Origin: Paraburkholderia sediminicola
Lineage (GTDB): Bacteria > Pseudomonadota > Gammaproteobacteria > Burkholderiales > Burkholderiaceae
NCBI RefSeq assembly: GCF_902859805.1
Contig: NZ_CADIKC010000001.1
Span: 806,001 to 870,000, forward strand
Length of the DNA stretch: 64,000 nucleotides
Reading direction: 5' to 3'
Below are positions 35,868 through 44,481 of the stretch, in pieces; the stretch's first letter is position 1, and the number at the start of each line of letters is the position of its first letter. Under the pieces are notes generated by a model. It saw only the letters and a program-made list of their open reading frames with translations, searched no databases and was not told the DNA's origin. Position numbers and translations under genes: made by a program.

Positions 35868-35950
35868 TACCTTGCTTCTTACCACGCGATCACTCTTCGG
35901 ATCATCCAGCAACAACGTTCGTCAACCATTGCATCTAAGTGCGGTGAAAG

Positions 35951-35980
35951 GTCGGACCGTGAGTCGAACCACGATCCGAC
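35951..35980 (-). terminator. Hairpin after the lipoprotein gene
   Basis: Arms GTCGGA-c-CGTG and CACGA-TCCGAC pair over 11 positions with one mismatch around an 8-nt loop, 37 bp beyond the lipoprotein stop. It is a plausible end for the 40589-36017 transcript, with only a short T run after it. Confidence 0.5.
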
Positions 35981-36016
35981 TTCAAGATGCATCTACAACC
36001 TGATTGCGCAGACACC

Positions 36017-36751
36017 CTACTTCGTCGTAGTCCCCGTCCCCCCACTCCCCCCCGTCCCACCCGTCGACCCACCACTCCCACTTCCAATCGGCGCCGCTGC
36101 CCCAGCCGCCTGCGCAGCCGAGGCCAACGAAGCTGCCGGCTGCCCATTACTCGTAATCGCCCCAGCCGCCAGCAACGTGTCGAGGTCCGCATCCGCCCCC
36201 GGAGCGCCCGGTGTAAACGAAGCCGTCAAGAACGAGGAAGAAGAAAGCGTGATCCCATACGTGTTCTTGATCAGCGTCGCAACTGCCGCCTGCGCATTCG
36301 CAATCACCGTGCTATTCGACAGGGCGCTCTGATACGACGAGTTAGAAGTAATCCCCGCAAGCAACCCACTAACCGTCGTACCCAACTGCCCCGCGAGATA
36401 GTTCAACAACAACTCCGTCAGCGGCGTCACGTTGTACGTACCCGCACCGGCCGCAAACGAATGAATCGTGACCGCACCACCTGTCGCCGTAATCGTGCAA
36501 GGACCATCAAACGCGAACGTCGCCGTATAAGCGCCGCTGGCATTAGCCGTCGCGCTACCCGAACCGTTCTTGCAAGTCAGCGTAATGCTCGCGTTAGCCA
36601 GTGCCGCACCGACAGCGGCCGTACCGCCAACCGTCCCGACCGGCGAGCCGCCGCTACTGGTTCCACCACCGCACGCGACCAGCGCACTGGTCGCAAGCAC
36701 TATCGATCCGAACTGCAGCGTGCGCAGCGTGGCGCCGTTTAGAAGCTTCAT
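36017..36751 (-). CDS. Hypothetical lipoprotein
   Basis: 244 residues with lipobox SALVAC (Cys about 27) followed by a Gly/Ser-rich tether. The mature sequence has a short beta-rich segment (VGAALANASITLTCKNGSGSATANASGAYTATFAFD style, reminiscent of a carboxypeptidase-regulatory/Ig-like fold) then an Ala/Ser/Asn-rich helical part and a Gly/Thr-rich tail (GGTGGSGGTGTTTK). SD GGAGATAG precedes ATG 36751. It is 19 bp after the YjbH-like gene and cotranscribed with it. Low-complexity composition makes family assignment unsafe; an outer-membrane accessory role in polysaccharide secretion is inferred from position. Confidence 0.75.
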   Translation of the reverse strand: MKLLNGATLRTLQFGSIVLATSALVACGGGTSSGGSPVGTVGGTAAVGAALANASITLTCKNGSGSATANASGAYTATFAFDGPCTITATGGAVTIHSFAAGAGTYNVTPLTELLLNYLAGQLGTTVSGLLAGITSNSSYQSALSNSTVIANAQAAVATLIKNTYGITLSSSSFLTASFTPGAPGADADLDTLLAAGAITSNGQPAASLASAAQAAGAAAPIGSGSGGSTGGTGGSGGTGTTTK

Positions 36752-36770
36752 CGCCTATCTCCAAAGAAAG

Positions 36771-39149
36771 TCATTCACAATTGACCGGCACCAGCGCCCG
36801 TCCGTCGCTTACACCCTGAAAACCGCTTCCGCAGACGCCATGTGAAAGCGCCGCACCCGTCGTTACGGCAGGCACACTCACTTGCGGCTTCGGTTTCGTT
36901 TCGTCACTACCAGGTCGCCCGTAACGCAGATACGAATCACGCATCCGATAGAGCTGAGTGGAGAAGTACTCACCGCTAAAACGGCCCTGATTCAGCAAGT
37001 ACTGCTGTGTGCTATACGGGAACGTCATGTTCTCCGCCGCATTGGTCGTCAGATAATTCGTCGATCCCACTCGCGTGCGGAAATCAAGCCCGAACTCTTC
37101 TGAGCCATAAACCTGACTGATCCCCGGCTTCATCCCCTGGCGCAACGTCAACGGGAAGCTGATCGCGGCGCCCACAAACGTGCCTTGCCCGCTATGCTCG
37201 CCATGCACGCTCACCGAAACGTCGTCGAACCAGCGCGTCAGTGTCGCGACCGGCCCCTTGTCTCCACCCACAAAGCGCGCCACGCCCGCTTCGATCCACA
37301 ACTTCCAGGACGGCTGCACCCAGCGGTAAGTCAGCTCGGCATTCTTCTCACTCGGCAGTGCGTCATGGCCCGGCTCGTGGTGCAAATAGGCAAGCCGCAA
37401 GCGAATCAGGTCGGGACGGCCCAGCACGAACACGGTTGTCTCGTTTTGCACGCCCACATACGAGTAATCGAACTTGCCGACCGACGCCACGTTGAACACC
37501 TGCGGCACGATCCAGAAGCTTTGTGCCAATGCGACTGCATTCAGGCCGCCGCGCAAGCGGTAATTGCTGAACACGCGGCCTTCGTCCATGTTCTTCGTGT
37601 TGTAGATCGGCGCGATATAACTGGCGTAAAACTCTGCGCCGCGCCACAACGGCACAAATCCTTCGATGTTTGCACCGAGAGAAATGTCGAAGTTGCCGTA
37701 CTCGGTGCCGTACAGATAACTAACGATCGGTTCGATCTGAATGCGCGTCAGTCCATGCGTGTGCTCGTTGCCATGCCATGCGATCGAATCCGCGTCGTAA
37801 GTCGGACGTGTGCGCATCGTCATTGACGCGCTTGCAGCCGTCGGTGCACCGCCCGCAACGAACTGCGCAAACGCATCGCGATCGACAATGACTTCGCCTA
37901 ACGGCTCATTGGCCTTCTTGATCACCACATGAATCTTGTCCGTGCCGTGCGGCGCATTCGCACTTGCCACACCAAGCACAATGCCGAGCGCGTCAGCTTC
38001 GTTCTGGTTGTACCGATGGTTCTCGTACTCAACCACCAGATCGCGACCACTCATACCGACACGCACACGCTCGAGGCCAGCAGCAAAGAGTTGCGCGGCG
38101 ATTTCGTCGAGCGCGGAAGTGTCCAGCGCTTCCGGAATCGCGGGAGACTGCGTATCCGATGATTTGGCCGCCGTCACATCACTCAGCATCACGGACGCAT
38201 ACGACTGCAACGGTGGTACATACGTAATCGGCGCCGCAGCCAGCGGGTTGTTGTTAGCGGTTGCGGCACGCATGTCTACCGGCTGCAGGCTGGCGAGGCG
38301 GATCGGGCCGTCATCGTCGGCGTCCGCAGTCTGCGCAACCGGCACCTGCGAGCCCTCGCACAAACCGTTTGCACAACGCGCGCTGCTAAAGCGTTTGCCC
38401 AGCGGAATCTGAATGCCCACTGAGAACGACGTGCGCGGCGACACACCATTGGTCGAGCGAATCGAACGCATGAACGTACCGATCACATTCGCATCGGCCA
38501 GCCAGCTAATCCGCGGAGACTGATAGCGCACGCCGGCATAGGGCGTCTTCGAATCGTCTTCTGCAAGCAGCGACAAACCGGTGTTCCACAGCGAGACCTG
38601 CGCGCCGCCGAACAAACCATCGAGGCGATCGCCCTGGCCATAACCGGCGGTCAACGTCACCGGTCCAAAGGCTTGAGACACCACGCCGTATTTGGAACGG
38701 AAGAAATGCGTCTGGCCGCCAATGTCGCTAATGCCGAACGCAATGCTCGGCTGATACTTAAAGAACTTCGGTACTTCGAGCTTGACGTCGCCCATCAGGT
38801 GACGAAACAGGAAGTGGTCGGCGTTGCTGAATGGCGCGTGGACATCTGCCGGGTAATTGGCGAGTCCGCCGGACAACTCCACATAAGGCAGCAACCCCAC
38901 TGCACCCCAATACATCTGAGCGCCCGTCGCCTTCTTCCCGTAGCGCGGATCAATGTAGTTGTTGTACTGCGCCTCCACCGTCCCCTCGGGCAGTGCAAAT
39001 GCATACGGGATTACCAAACCACCCGCCTCACCGAGCGCATTGAGCGCAGGGTCGGCCGCGTGCGCCGAAGCAGAAAACGCCAAGGCTGCAGCAAGCGCCA
39101 GCGCGTTCGGCGCCGATCGAGGATGTTGTCCGCGTAATTTCATGGCCAT
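36771..39149 (-). CDS. YjbH-like exopolysaccharide outer-membrane protein
   Basis: 792 residues with a signal peptide (ALALAAALAFSASAHAA). The body is beta-rich, with many alternating aromatic and polar strands, in two parts. The N-terminal YjbH part starts 'DPALNALGEAGGLVIPYAFALPEGTVEAQYNNY' and includes 'ISDIGGQTHFFRSKYGVVSQAFGPVTLTAGYGQGD' with 'GAQVSLWNTGLSLLAEDDSKTPYAGVRYQSP'. The C-terminal half ends 'RLRYGRPGSD' type strands. YjbH proteins accompany group-4-like or cepacian-type polymer export and probably form a beta-barrel. It lies between the initiating transferase (24 bp upstream) and the lipoprotein gene. Confidence 0.85.
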   Translation of the reverse strand: MAMKLRGQHPRSAPNALALAAALAFSASAHAADPALNALGEAGGLVIPYAFALPEGTVEAQYNNYIDPRYGKKATGAQMYWGAVGLLPYVELSGGLANYPADVHAPFSNADHFLFRHLMGDVKLEVPKFFKYQPSIAFGISDIGGQTHFFRSKYGVVSQAFGPVTLTAGYGQGDRLDGLFGGAQVSLWNTGLSLLAEDDSKTPYAGVRYQSPRISWLADANVIGTFMRSIRSTNGVSPRTSFSVGIQIPLGKRFSSARCANGLCEGSQVPVAQTADADDDGPIRLASLQPVDMRAATANNNPLAAAPITYVPPLQSYASVMLSDVTAAKSSDTQSPAIPEALDTSALDEIAAQLFAAGLERVRVGMSGRDLVVEYENHRYNQNEADALGIVLGVASANAPHGTDKIHVVIKKANEPLGEVIVDRDAFAQFVAGGAPTAASASMTMRTRPTYDADSIAWHGNEHTHGLTRIQIEPIVSYLYGTEYGNFDISLGANIEGFVPLWRGAEFYASYIAPIYNTKNMDEGRVFSNYRLRGGLNAVALAQSFWIVPQVFNVASVGKFDYSYVGVQNETTVFVLGRPDLIRLRLAYLHHEPGHDALPSEKNAELTYRWVQPSWKLWIEAGVARFVGGDKGPVATLTRWFDDVSVSVHGEHSGQGTFVGAAISFPLTLRQGMKPGISQVYGSEEFGLDFRTRVGSTNYLTTNAAENMTFPYSTQQYLLNQGRFSGEYFSTQLYRMRDSYLRYGRPGSDETKPKPQVSVPAVTTGAALSHGVCGSGFQGVSDGRALVPVNCE

Positions 39150-39173
39150 GTATTTTTTTATTGTCTGCAGGTG

Positions 39174-40589
39174 TCAGTACGCGTTGCTATGAACCAGACC
39201 CTTCGCTATCGTCGCTACGACAATCCGCATGTCGAGCCCGAACGACCAATTGCGCAGGTAATACAGATCGTGTTCGACGCGTCCTTGCATCTTCTCGATC
39301 TGGTCTGTCTCTCCTCTGTATCCGTTGATCTGTGCCCATCCTGTGATCCCCGGCTTTATCCGGTACCGGTGGATGTAGCCGTTCACCACTTTCTGATAAA
39401 GCTCGTCGTGTTCAATCGCATGAGGCCGCGGCCCCACTACCGACATATCGCCGCGCAGTACATTGAAGAATTGCGGCAACTCATCCAGGCTAGTACGTCT
39501 GAGAAACGCACCCACTCGCGTAATGCGCGGATCTCCTCGCGTGGCCTGTTTCACCACGCCCGTTTCCACAGCGTGAGGACGCATCGAGCGAAACTTGTAG
39601 ATCTTGAAGATGCGTCCATCCGCGCCCTTGCGTTTCTGCGTGAAGAACACCGGTCCACGCGAAGACAGCTTGACGGCGAACGCAATCGCGATCAGCACGG
39701 GGGCAAGCGCAGCAAGCGCGCAAGCGGCGAACGCACGATCGAAAATCTCTTTCTTCACCAAAGCGCGAGCCGGCACCGGCGACGCGACCAGGTTGATCGC
39801 AGGCATACCGATCAAATCAATCATGCCGCTATCGAACAGCGCAACGCTGCGCATATCAGGTACAAAACGCACGTTCACGAGGTCGTCGCGAAACTCAGCC
39901 ACGAAGCGCGACAACGTGCGCTCTTCCGAGAGCGGCAACGCGAGCCACAACTCCTGCACGTCGTGAGATCTCACGTAGGCGGCGAACTGAACGATATCGT
40001 CGTATACCGGCACGCCTGAACCTATCGTTCCCATCACCGGGCGCACATCAAAGGCCGCCACGGCGCGAAATCCGCTGGTCGTCGAGCCCTCGATATTGCG
40101 CACCACCTGGTGGCAATGCGACCCGCACCCCACCACCGCAACCCGGCGGAGATTCATCCCTGCATGGCGGACGCGTGCGAGCACGGCGTGCACAGCCAGA
40201 CGCGACACAATCAGCGCGCCGCCCGTCATTGCCATCCAGTAGGCAAACCAGAGACGCGAGATGAAATCCGTACGATGGAGCGAGAACATCAGCGCGAGGC
40301 CGCAACCTTGAACCACGAACCACGCCAGCGACACCTGCCCGGCCATGCGCAGCATTGCCCGCCCACGCCATGAACCGTACACACCGAATGCAGGAAATAG
40401 AACCAGCGTAAAAGCCGCGGCAAACGCAACGAAGGCGGTATCGATGCGGCTTTGCGTGAGATCTTCGAATCGCACTTGCGAAGCGGCCACCGCCCCGATG
40501 ACGACGAGCATCACATCGAGCAAGCGCGCGATCAGGCTTTGCAACCCCGGTATCGTTCTTCTTTGCTGCGCAAAATTCGCCGTATCCAT
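39174..40589 (-). CDS. Undecaprenyl-phosphate sugar phosphotransferase (WcaJ/BceB-like)
   Basis: 471 residues from ATG 40589 (SD GGGGGAT); a longer frame to 40847 lacks a ribosome site. The N-terminus has four to five membrane helices and a CoA-binding-like segment ([16 protein letters not shown]). The C-terminal catalytic domain has the PssA pattern: '[29 protein letters not shown]', '[25 protein letters not shown]', '[23 protein letters not shown]', and '[17 protein letters not shown]'. It loads the first sugar-1-phosphate on undecaprenyl phosphate. It is the first gene of the minus-strand unit ending at 36017. Confidence 0.95.
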   Translation of the reverse strand: MDTANFAQQRRTIPGLQSLIARLLDVMLVVIGAVAASQVRFEDLTQSRIDTAFVAFAAAFTLVLFPAFGVYGSWRGRAMLRMAGQVSLAWFVVQGCGLALMFSLHRTDFISRLWFAYWMAMTGGALIVSRLAVHAVLARVRHAGMNLRRVAVVGCGSHCHQVVRNIEGSTTSGFRAVAAFDVRPVMGTIGSGVPVYDDIVQFAAYVRSHDVQELWLALPLSEERTLSRFVAEFRDDLVNVRFVPDMRSVALFDSGMIDLIGMPAINLVASPVPARALVKKEIFDRAFAACALAALAPVLIAIAFAVKLSSRGPVFFTQKRKGADGRIFKIYKFRSMRPHAVETGVVKQATRGDPRITRVGAFLRRTSLDELPQFFNVLRGDMSVVGPRPHAIEHDELYQKVVNGYIHRYRIKPGITGWAQINGYRGETDQIEKMQGRVEHDLYYLRNWSFGLDMRIVVATIAKGLVHSNAY

Positions 40590-41509
40590 TCTTATCCCCC
40601 GCGCTGGTCTCTCGCGCCAAACGTTCTTGTCGAGCTGCTCAACCTGTGTTCGCTTCAACAGCTCATGTCTCTCGTACTGCCACCACCACGCTCTTCGCGA
40701 CAACAACACCGCCCCGGCACGCGAAGAAGCGCGCAATGCAACGCAACCTGGTTTCATCCGCCCAGCGCGAAGCAAAACGACTGGACGTTCCTGGAACAAC
40801 CATGGGGGATTGACTACAAGCCGCTCGCACCCGCACAACCTGGGCACTCAGGCAAAACGCCGCCACGACGAATCCAAACAAAAGATCACATCGCTTGTGC
40901 GTTGAGGAGACTGACCTGATAACCCCCGACCAGGCCAGTCGTTGATTCGAACTTCACCAACACGTACTGCTTGTCTTGTCTGTCTTGTGCACCGCGCAAC
41001 CTATAAAGCAGCAAACATGCCAATCTTCAGATTTCTTTCACAATTGATCGGTGCACATCGGGCAAACCCTTGTTAGATATAAGTTTTTATCCGAAGCGAC
41101 CCACCAGGAAGCGCTCGAAAAAAGACGCGAAATCGTGTGTGGTAACGCGCCCGTTACGTAACACCGCCCGTAACGGTCCCGATCAATCGGAGGACGTTCG
41201 TGGGACGTCGCGAGACGTTGTAAATGTCTGATGAAAGAAGTGCGCGGTGGGGTTTTTGTGCAGCGCGAGCAGCGCTCCAGATGCAGGTCGAATCGCCTCG
41301 ATGGTCGATTGATTGGAGCAACACGCGTCAGTACGGGCGCGAGCAGGCAACGATCGTTTTAAACAACTCGCTGCTGCACTTCTGCTTTAGGCACATGGTT
41401 TGCTGCACACCAGGGCATCGATACGGCCTATTCGCAAGCTCGCCTAAACCGCGTGCTCCATGGCTGTCCTGACAGGCGGGTCCTGTGAACCTAAGCGGAG
41501 GTTATTAAT
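40590..41509. other. Long intergenic region upstream of the initiating transferase gene
   Basis: About 920 bp without a convincing gene: open frames here have no ribosome site or family. It must contain the promoter of the 40589 gene (minus) and that of the DUF3309 gene (plus). The only distinctive sequence is the CGTAAC/GTTACG cluster at 41142-41176. The length is large for this genome type and might hold an sRNA, but nothing specific was recognised. Confidence 0.45.
41142..41176. promoter_or_regulatory. CGTAAC/GTTACG palindrome cluster
   Basis: GGTAACG, then the perfect palindrome GTTACGTAAC (41153-41162), then CCGTAACGG, spaced by about one helical turn. The same core appears before wza at 35841. 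Multiple symmetric half sites suggest cooperative binding of a dimeric regulator. Confidence 0.45.
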
Positions 41510-41665
41510 ATGTTGGGAACTATTCTTCTGATTGTGCTGATCCTTATCCTCATCGGTGCGTTTCCGACTTGGCCGCATAGCCGTTCATGGGGTTATGCGC
41601 CAACCGGTGGCATTGGCGTCGTGTTGATCGTCGTGATCGTACTGCTCGTCGCCGGCGTCATATAG
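41510..41665 (+). CDS. DUF3309 small membrane protein
   Basis: 51 residues, too short for most ORF callers. It starts at ATG 41510 with SD GCGGAGG. The pattern is two membrane helices (LGTILLIVLILILIGA and VVLIVVIVLLVAGVI) around a conserved turn 'WPHSRSWGYAPTGGIG', the signature of DUF3309. Function is unknown; the family is usually stress-linked in proteobacteria. A strong terminator follows at 41706. Confidence 0.88.
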   Translation: MLGTILLIVLILILIGAFPTWPHSRSWGYAPTGGIGVVLIVVIVLLVAGVI

Positions 41666-41705
41666 ACGAATTGAAGTAATCAGGTCAGCAGTTCGAACCA
41701 AACCG

Positions 41706-41749
41706 GCCGCCGGATATCGATGCAGCGAACTGCGTCGATATCCGGCGGC
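41706..41749 (+). terminator. Intrinsic terminator after the DUF3309 gene
   Basis: A 20-bp stem (one G-T wobble) closed by a CGAA tetraloop, followed by ATTCTTATGT. The arms begin GCCGCCGGATATC. It is one of the strongest hairpins in the window and confirms that the tiny gene before it is a separate unit. Confidence 0.75.
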
Positions 41750-41943
41750 ATTCTTATGTCGATTGTCGATACACGTTCGCGTTGTCGCGCTGGCTTTGCC
41801 GACAACGGTTAGACATTTGTGAACTCGTCCCTTGAATCGGACACTTTGGACTGCTGGTCATCTGGCTGGACGGCAGCACGTCAGGCACGCCGGATGCTGA
41901 ATCACCATCGTATTCAAACATTGATACGAAAGGAGATCACATC

Positions 41944-42018
41944 ATGCCTTACCTTCTTGGCTGGCTTCTTGGCGTCCCGTTGATCGTACTGGTTATCCTG
42001 TACCTCATTTTCCACTAA
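41944..42018 (+). CDS. Tiny single-helix membrane protein (24 residues)
   Basis: ATG 41944 is preceded by an excellent ribosome site (GAAAGGAGATC). The whole product is one membrane helix, beginning MPYLLGWLLGVP and ending LYLIFH. No named family was assigned; similar tiny hydrophobic proteins act as small subunits or modulators of membrane complexes. A GC-rich hairpin follows at 42056. Confidence 0.65.
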   Translation: MPYLLGWLLGVPLIVLVILYLIFH

Positions 42019-42055
42019 TCCTTTGCACCAGACGCAGTTCACCTGAAGGTCATTC

Positions 42056-42087
42056 CGCGCGGCCCTGCCTTTCCCGGCGGCCGCGCG
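42056..42087 (+). terminator. GC-rich hairpin after the 24-residue gene
   Basis: Perfect 9-bp arms CGCGCGGCC and GGCCGCGCG with a 14-nt loop, 38 bp past the stop; no T tract. Confidence 0.45.
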
Positions 42088-42268
42088 CCCCCAAGATCTT
42101 TGAACCCTCAGTACCGCCCTCCTCCCGTCCGCGCAAAGTCACGCGTCGGCGCATCCGCCTTTTCACTTGCGCTGTACAAAACGGTGCGTAAAACTAGGCC
42201 TGTTAGCCCGCGCAAAATGCCATATCTGCACACGCACGCACAAACTGCGTACGAGCAAGGAGGGACCG

Positions 42269-42640
42269 ATGGCACACGACGAATACACGCTGTCACACCA
42301 GGACGTGGTGAAGGCGGTGATCATTCATCAGAACATTCATGAGGGCTTCTGGACGCTGAACATCAATTTCAACGTCGCCGCCACGCATGGTCCGCTTGTG
42401 CCGGACCCTTGCCTAGCCGTAACGATCAAGGGCATCGGCATCATGCGGGCCTCGCCCACCGATCCGCTTGCCGTCGACGCCGCTCTCGTCAATCCGCCGG
42501 TACCTGAACCAGTTGAAAGCGCCGTGCATATAGCGGCGGCCGCCAATGGCGCGCATGAAGGCGGCATGCAATTCTGTCGCGACGTGTATCGCAGTGTCGC
42601 GGTACAAAGCGCGATCAGAGCACCGACCAAGCCAGGCTGA
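42269..42640 (+). CDS. Hypothetical cytoplasmic protein
   Basis: 123 residues from ATG 42269, with SD AAGGAGGGACC. No signal peptide. 'HQDVVKAVIIHQNIHEGFWTLNINFNVAATHGP' and 'PCLAVTIKGIGIMRAS' look like a compact beta-rich domain. I do not recognise the family. It is convergent with the LysE gene, with a 6-bp gap. Confidence 0.72.
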   Translation: MAHDEYTLSHQDVVKAVIIHQNIHEGFWTLNINFNVAATHGPLVPDPCLAVTIKGIGIMRASPTDPLAVDAALVNPPVPEPVESAVHIAAAANGAHEGGMQFCRDVYRSVAVQSAIRAPTKPG

Positions 42641-42646
42641 ACGCGA

Positions 42647-43267
42647 TCAGCGGACCGCCGCCATCAACGCCCCCATACCGACGAGCAAACTGCCCATCAA
42701 TCGATTGACCGCGCGCAGCCGCTTCGGCCGTTGCAAAACCGTGCGCAAGCGGTGCGAAAACACCGCTGTCGATGCCACGCCTAGCGCAAACACCAGCGCA
42801 AACGTCGCGGCGAGCAGGAGATATTGTTGATTCGCGGACCAGTGCACCTCATCCGAGGGCGCGCTAATGAACTGCGGGAAAAACGACGGGAAGAACAGCA
42901 GCGTCTTCGGATTGAGCCCGGACGTAGCGAACCCACGCCAGAACAAACCGCTTTGCTGATCCGTGCCGGCGGATGCCGCCAGGCTGCCGCTGCGCCACTG
43001 CTTGCAACCGAGATACACGAGATAGATTGCGCCGGCCCAGCGCAGCGCGGTCAGTGCACGCACATCTATCAGCAGCAACGAGTTCAAACAGAGCGCGGTG
43101 AACGCCAGTTGTAGTAACACTGCACAGGTGCCGCCCCACACGCAGGGCAACGCGGCGCGCCAGCCGGCGCTGAGCGCCTGACTCATCGTCAATACATTGA
43201 CCGGACCAGGGGAATAAACGAGAACGAGGGAAGCGAGGAGAAATGAAACGTACAGCTGAATCGACAT
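42647..43267 (-). CDS. LysE/RhtB-family amino-acid exporter
   Basis: 206 residues from ATG 43267, though upstream in-frame starts exist and the ribosome site is weak. Six hydrophobic helices start 'SIQLYVSFLLASLVLVYSPGPVNVLTMSQALSAG', the LysE signature (PGP). 'GFATSGLNPKTLLFFPSFFPQF' is the second family motif. It exports an amino acid or homoserine-like solute. The Lrp-type regulator at 43662 is divergent, a standard arrangement for amino-acid-induced export. Confidence 0.9.
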   Translation of the reverse strand: MSIQLYVSFLLASLVLVYSPGPVNVLTMSQALSAGWRAALPCVWGGTCAVLLQLAFTALCLNSLLLIDVRALTALRWAGAIYLVYLGCKQWRSGSLAASAGTDQQSGLFWRGFATSGLNPKTLLFFPSFFPQFISAPSDEVHWSANQQYLLLAATFALVFALGVASTAVFSHRLRTVLQRPKRLRAVNRLMGSLLVGMGALMAAVR

Positions 43268-43661
43268 CGGTGGGCCAGGTTGCGGCTTCGCCAGCATTGC
43301 GCGCCGCCGCCGTGCTCGAAGATCGTTCAAGGACGGCGTACGGACGGTGGGTGCCAGCAAGCATTCGGTTAAGAAAATGCACCATGCCCGGCGAGCGCGT
43401 TTCCCGGCGCGGGTAACGCCGGAATTCGCCCGCGTGCTGTCTTCCTGTGAAGGCAGCGAGACACCGGATGGCCGCTTGTGGCAGCGCTTGACCGCGGGCC
43501 TGAGGCCGGCGGCCCGGACGGTTGTCCCGGGCATGAATGCACCCTGAAAATATACCCGGACGCAGGCTGGATATGCTTCCTAAAGCAATGCATCCACCCA
43601 CCTGCCGCAGGATGTTCTTCCGATAGAATGGCATTTGACTGAATAAACTTCCGAGAATGCC
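43268..43661. promoter_or_regulatory. Divergent control region of the LysE and Lrp genes
   Basis: The 394-bp gap holds promoters for both genes. Longer frames through it on the minus strand extend the LysE gene but have no ribosome site. No clear operator was distinguished. Confidence 0.4.
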
Positions 43662-44135
43662 ATGACCACCCGAAGTCGCCCACTGGACAACCAGGATCGG
43701 AAGATCATGCGCGAGTTGCAGAAGAACGCGCGCCTGAGCAACGCCGAGCTCGCGGACCTGGTCGGCATGTCGACCACGGCGTGCTGGAATCGCACGCGTC
43801 AGTTGGAGACAGAGGGGTATATCCGCGGCTACGTCGCGTTGCTCGATCAGCAGAAGCTCGGTTTCGCCGACGTGGTGCTGCTCGAAGTCACGCTCGACCG
43901 TCACGACGACGACGCCCTCGCCCGCTTCGGTGCCGAACTGGCCACGTTGACCGAAGTGCTGGAGGCGTATCTGGTGTCAGGTGATTACGACTACCTGGTC
44001 AAAGTGGCAGTCGACGGAACGGCGGGTTACGAGCGATTTCTGCGCGAGAAGCTCTACAAGATCGCGGGCATCCGCCATAGCCGCTCCATGTTTGCCCTCC
44101 GCTGCATGAAGAGCATTCCGTCGATTGCGATCTAG
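43662..44135 (+). CDS. Lrp/AsnC-family transcriptional regulator
   Basis: 157 residues. An N-terminal winged-HTH: 'LDNQDRKIMRELQKNARLSNAELADLVGMSTTACWNRTRQLETEGYIRGY' (1-60). A C-terminal RAM/AsnC effector domain: 'VVLLEVTLDRHDDDALARF' and 'YLVSGDYDYLVKVAVDG'. It probably senses the amino acid exported by the divergently encoded LysE protein and activates its gene. Confidence 0.94.
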   Translation: MTTRSRPLDNQDRKIMRELQKNARLSNAELADLVGMSTTACWNRTRQLETEGYIRGYVALLDQQKLGFADVVLLEVTLDRHDDDALARFGAELATLTEVLEAYLVSGDYDYLVKVAVDGTAGYERFLREKLYKIAGIRHSRSMFALRCMKSIPSIAI

Positions 44136-44253
44136 TTCGGTTTGCGGAAGAGCCAACGTAGAAGCGCCGCGCAGTCCGATGTGGACCGCCGCGCGATCGC
44201 TGCCTCCACAACATTCGCGCGGCCCGGCGCTTCCGGACATTACGTTGCGCCTT

Positions 44254-44412
44254 TCAGTGCTTGTGGTGCAGCCAGTCCTTGATCGGATGCGCGTGCAGCC
44301 AGCGGGCAACCGGCTGGTCATTGTGTTCCCGCCTGTAACGCATGGCGGTAAATATCACGATGCATAGCACCACCACGATTCCCACTACAAAACTGGTCAT
44401 CGACTCGGTCAT
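44254..44412 (-). CDS. Small membrane protein
   Basis: 52 residues from ATG 44412 with a perfect SD (AAAGGAGGTTGCC). One N-terminal membrane helix (SFVVGIVVVLCIVIFTAM) then a basic His-rich tail (YRREHNDQPVARWLHAHPIKDWLHHKH). No family assigned; the tail could bind metal or nucleotides. Convergent with the Lrp gene. Confidence 0.7.
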   Translation of the reverse strand: MTESMTSFVVGIVVVLCIVIFTAMRYRREHNDQPVARWLHAHPIKDWLHHKH

Positions 44413-44481
44413 GGCAACCTCCTTTGAGGTCAGAACCATGTCTATATTTTAGGTGACCGGAGAAATCACGCCTGGCCGTTC

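Larger units (their letters stand above)
35534..36016 (-). promoter_or_regulatory. Promoter region of the wza operon
   Basis: No gene recognised. The leader immediately before the wza ribosome site is A-rich on the transcribed strand (near 35560-35575). The middle contains the CGTAAC repeat cluster described separately, and the left-hand gene ends with a hairpin at 35951-35980. Hexamers of a sigma-70 promoter could not be assigned with confidence. Confidence 0.5.

Noticed and set aside
35951..35990. tRNA-like 3' end (GTTCGACTC loop and acceptor-like arm) on the minus strand
   Set aside because: The loop is part of a simple hairpin; T stem is too short and no D arm, anticodon arm or CCA context exists. 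Read as a terminator-like structure instead.
41224..41472. 82-codon open frame in the long gap before the DUF3309 gene
   Set aside because: No ribosome site, unusual Cys/Trp/Arg-rich composition and no family likeness; probably chance.
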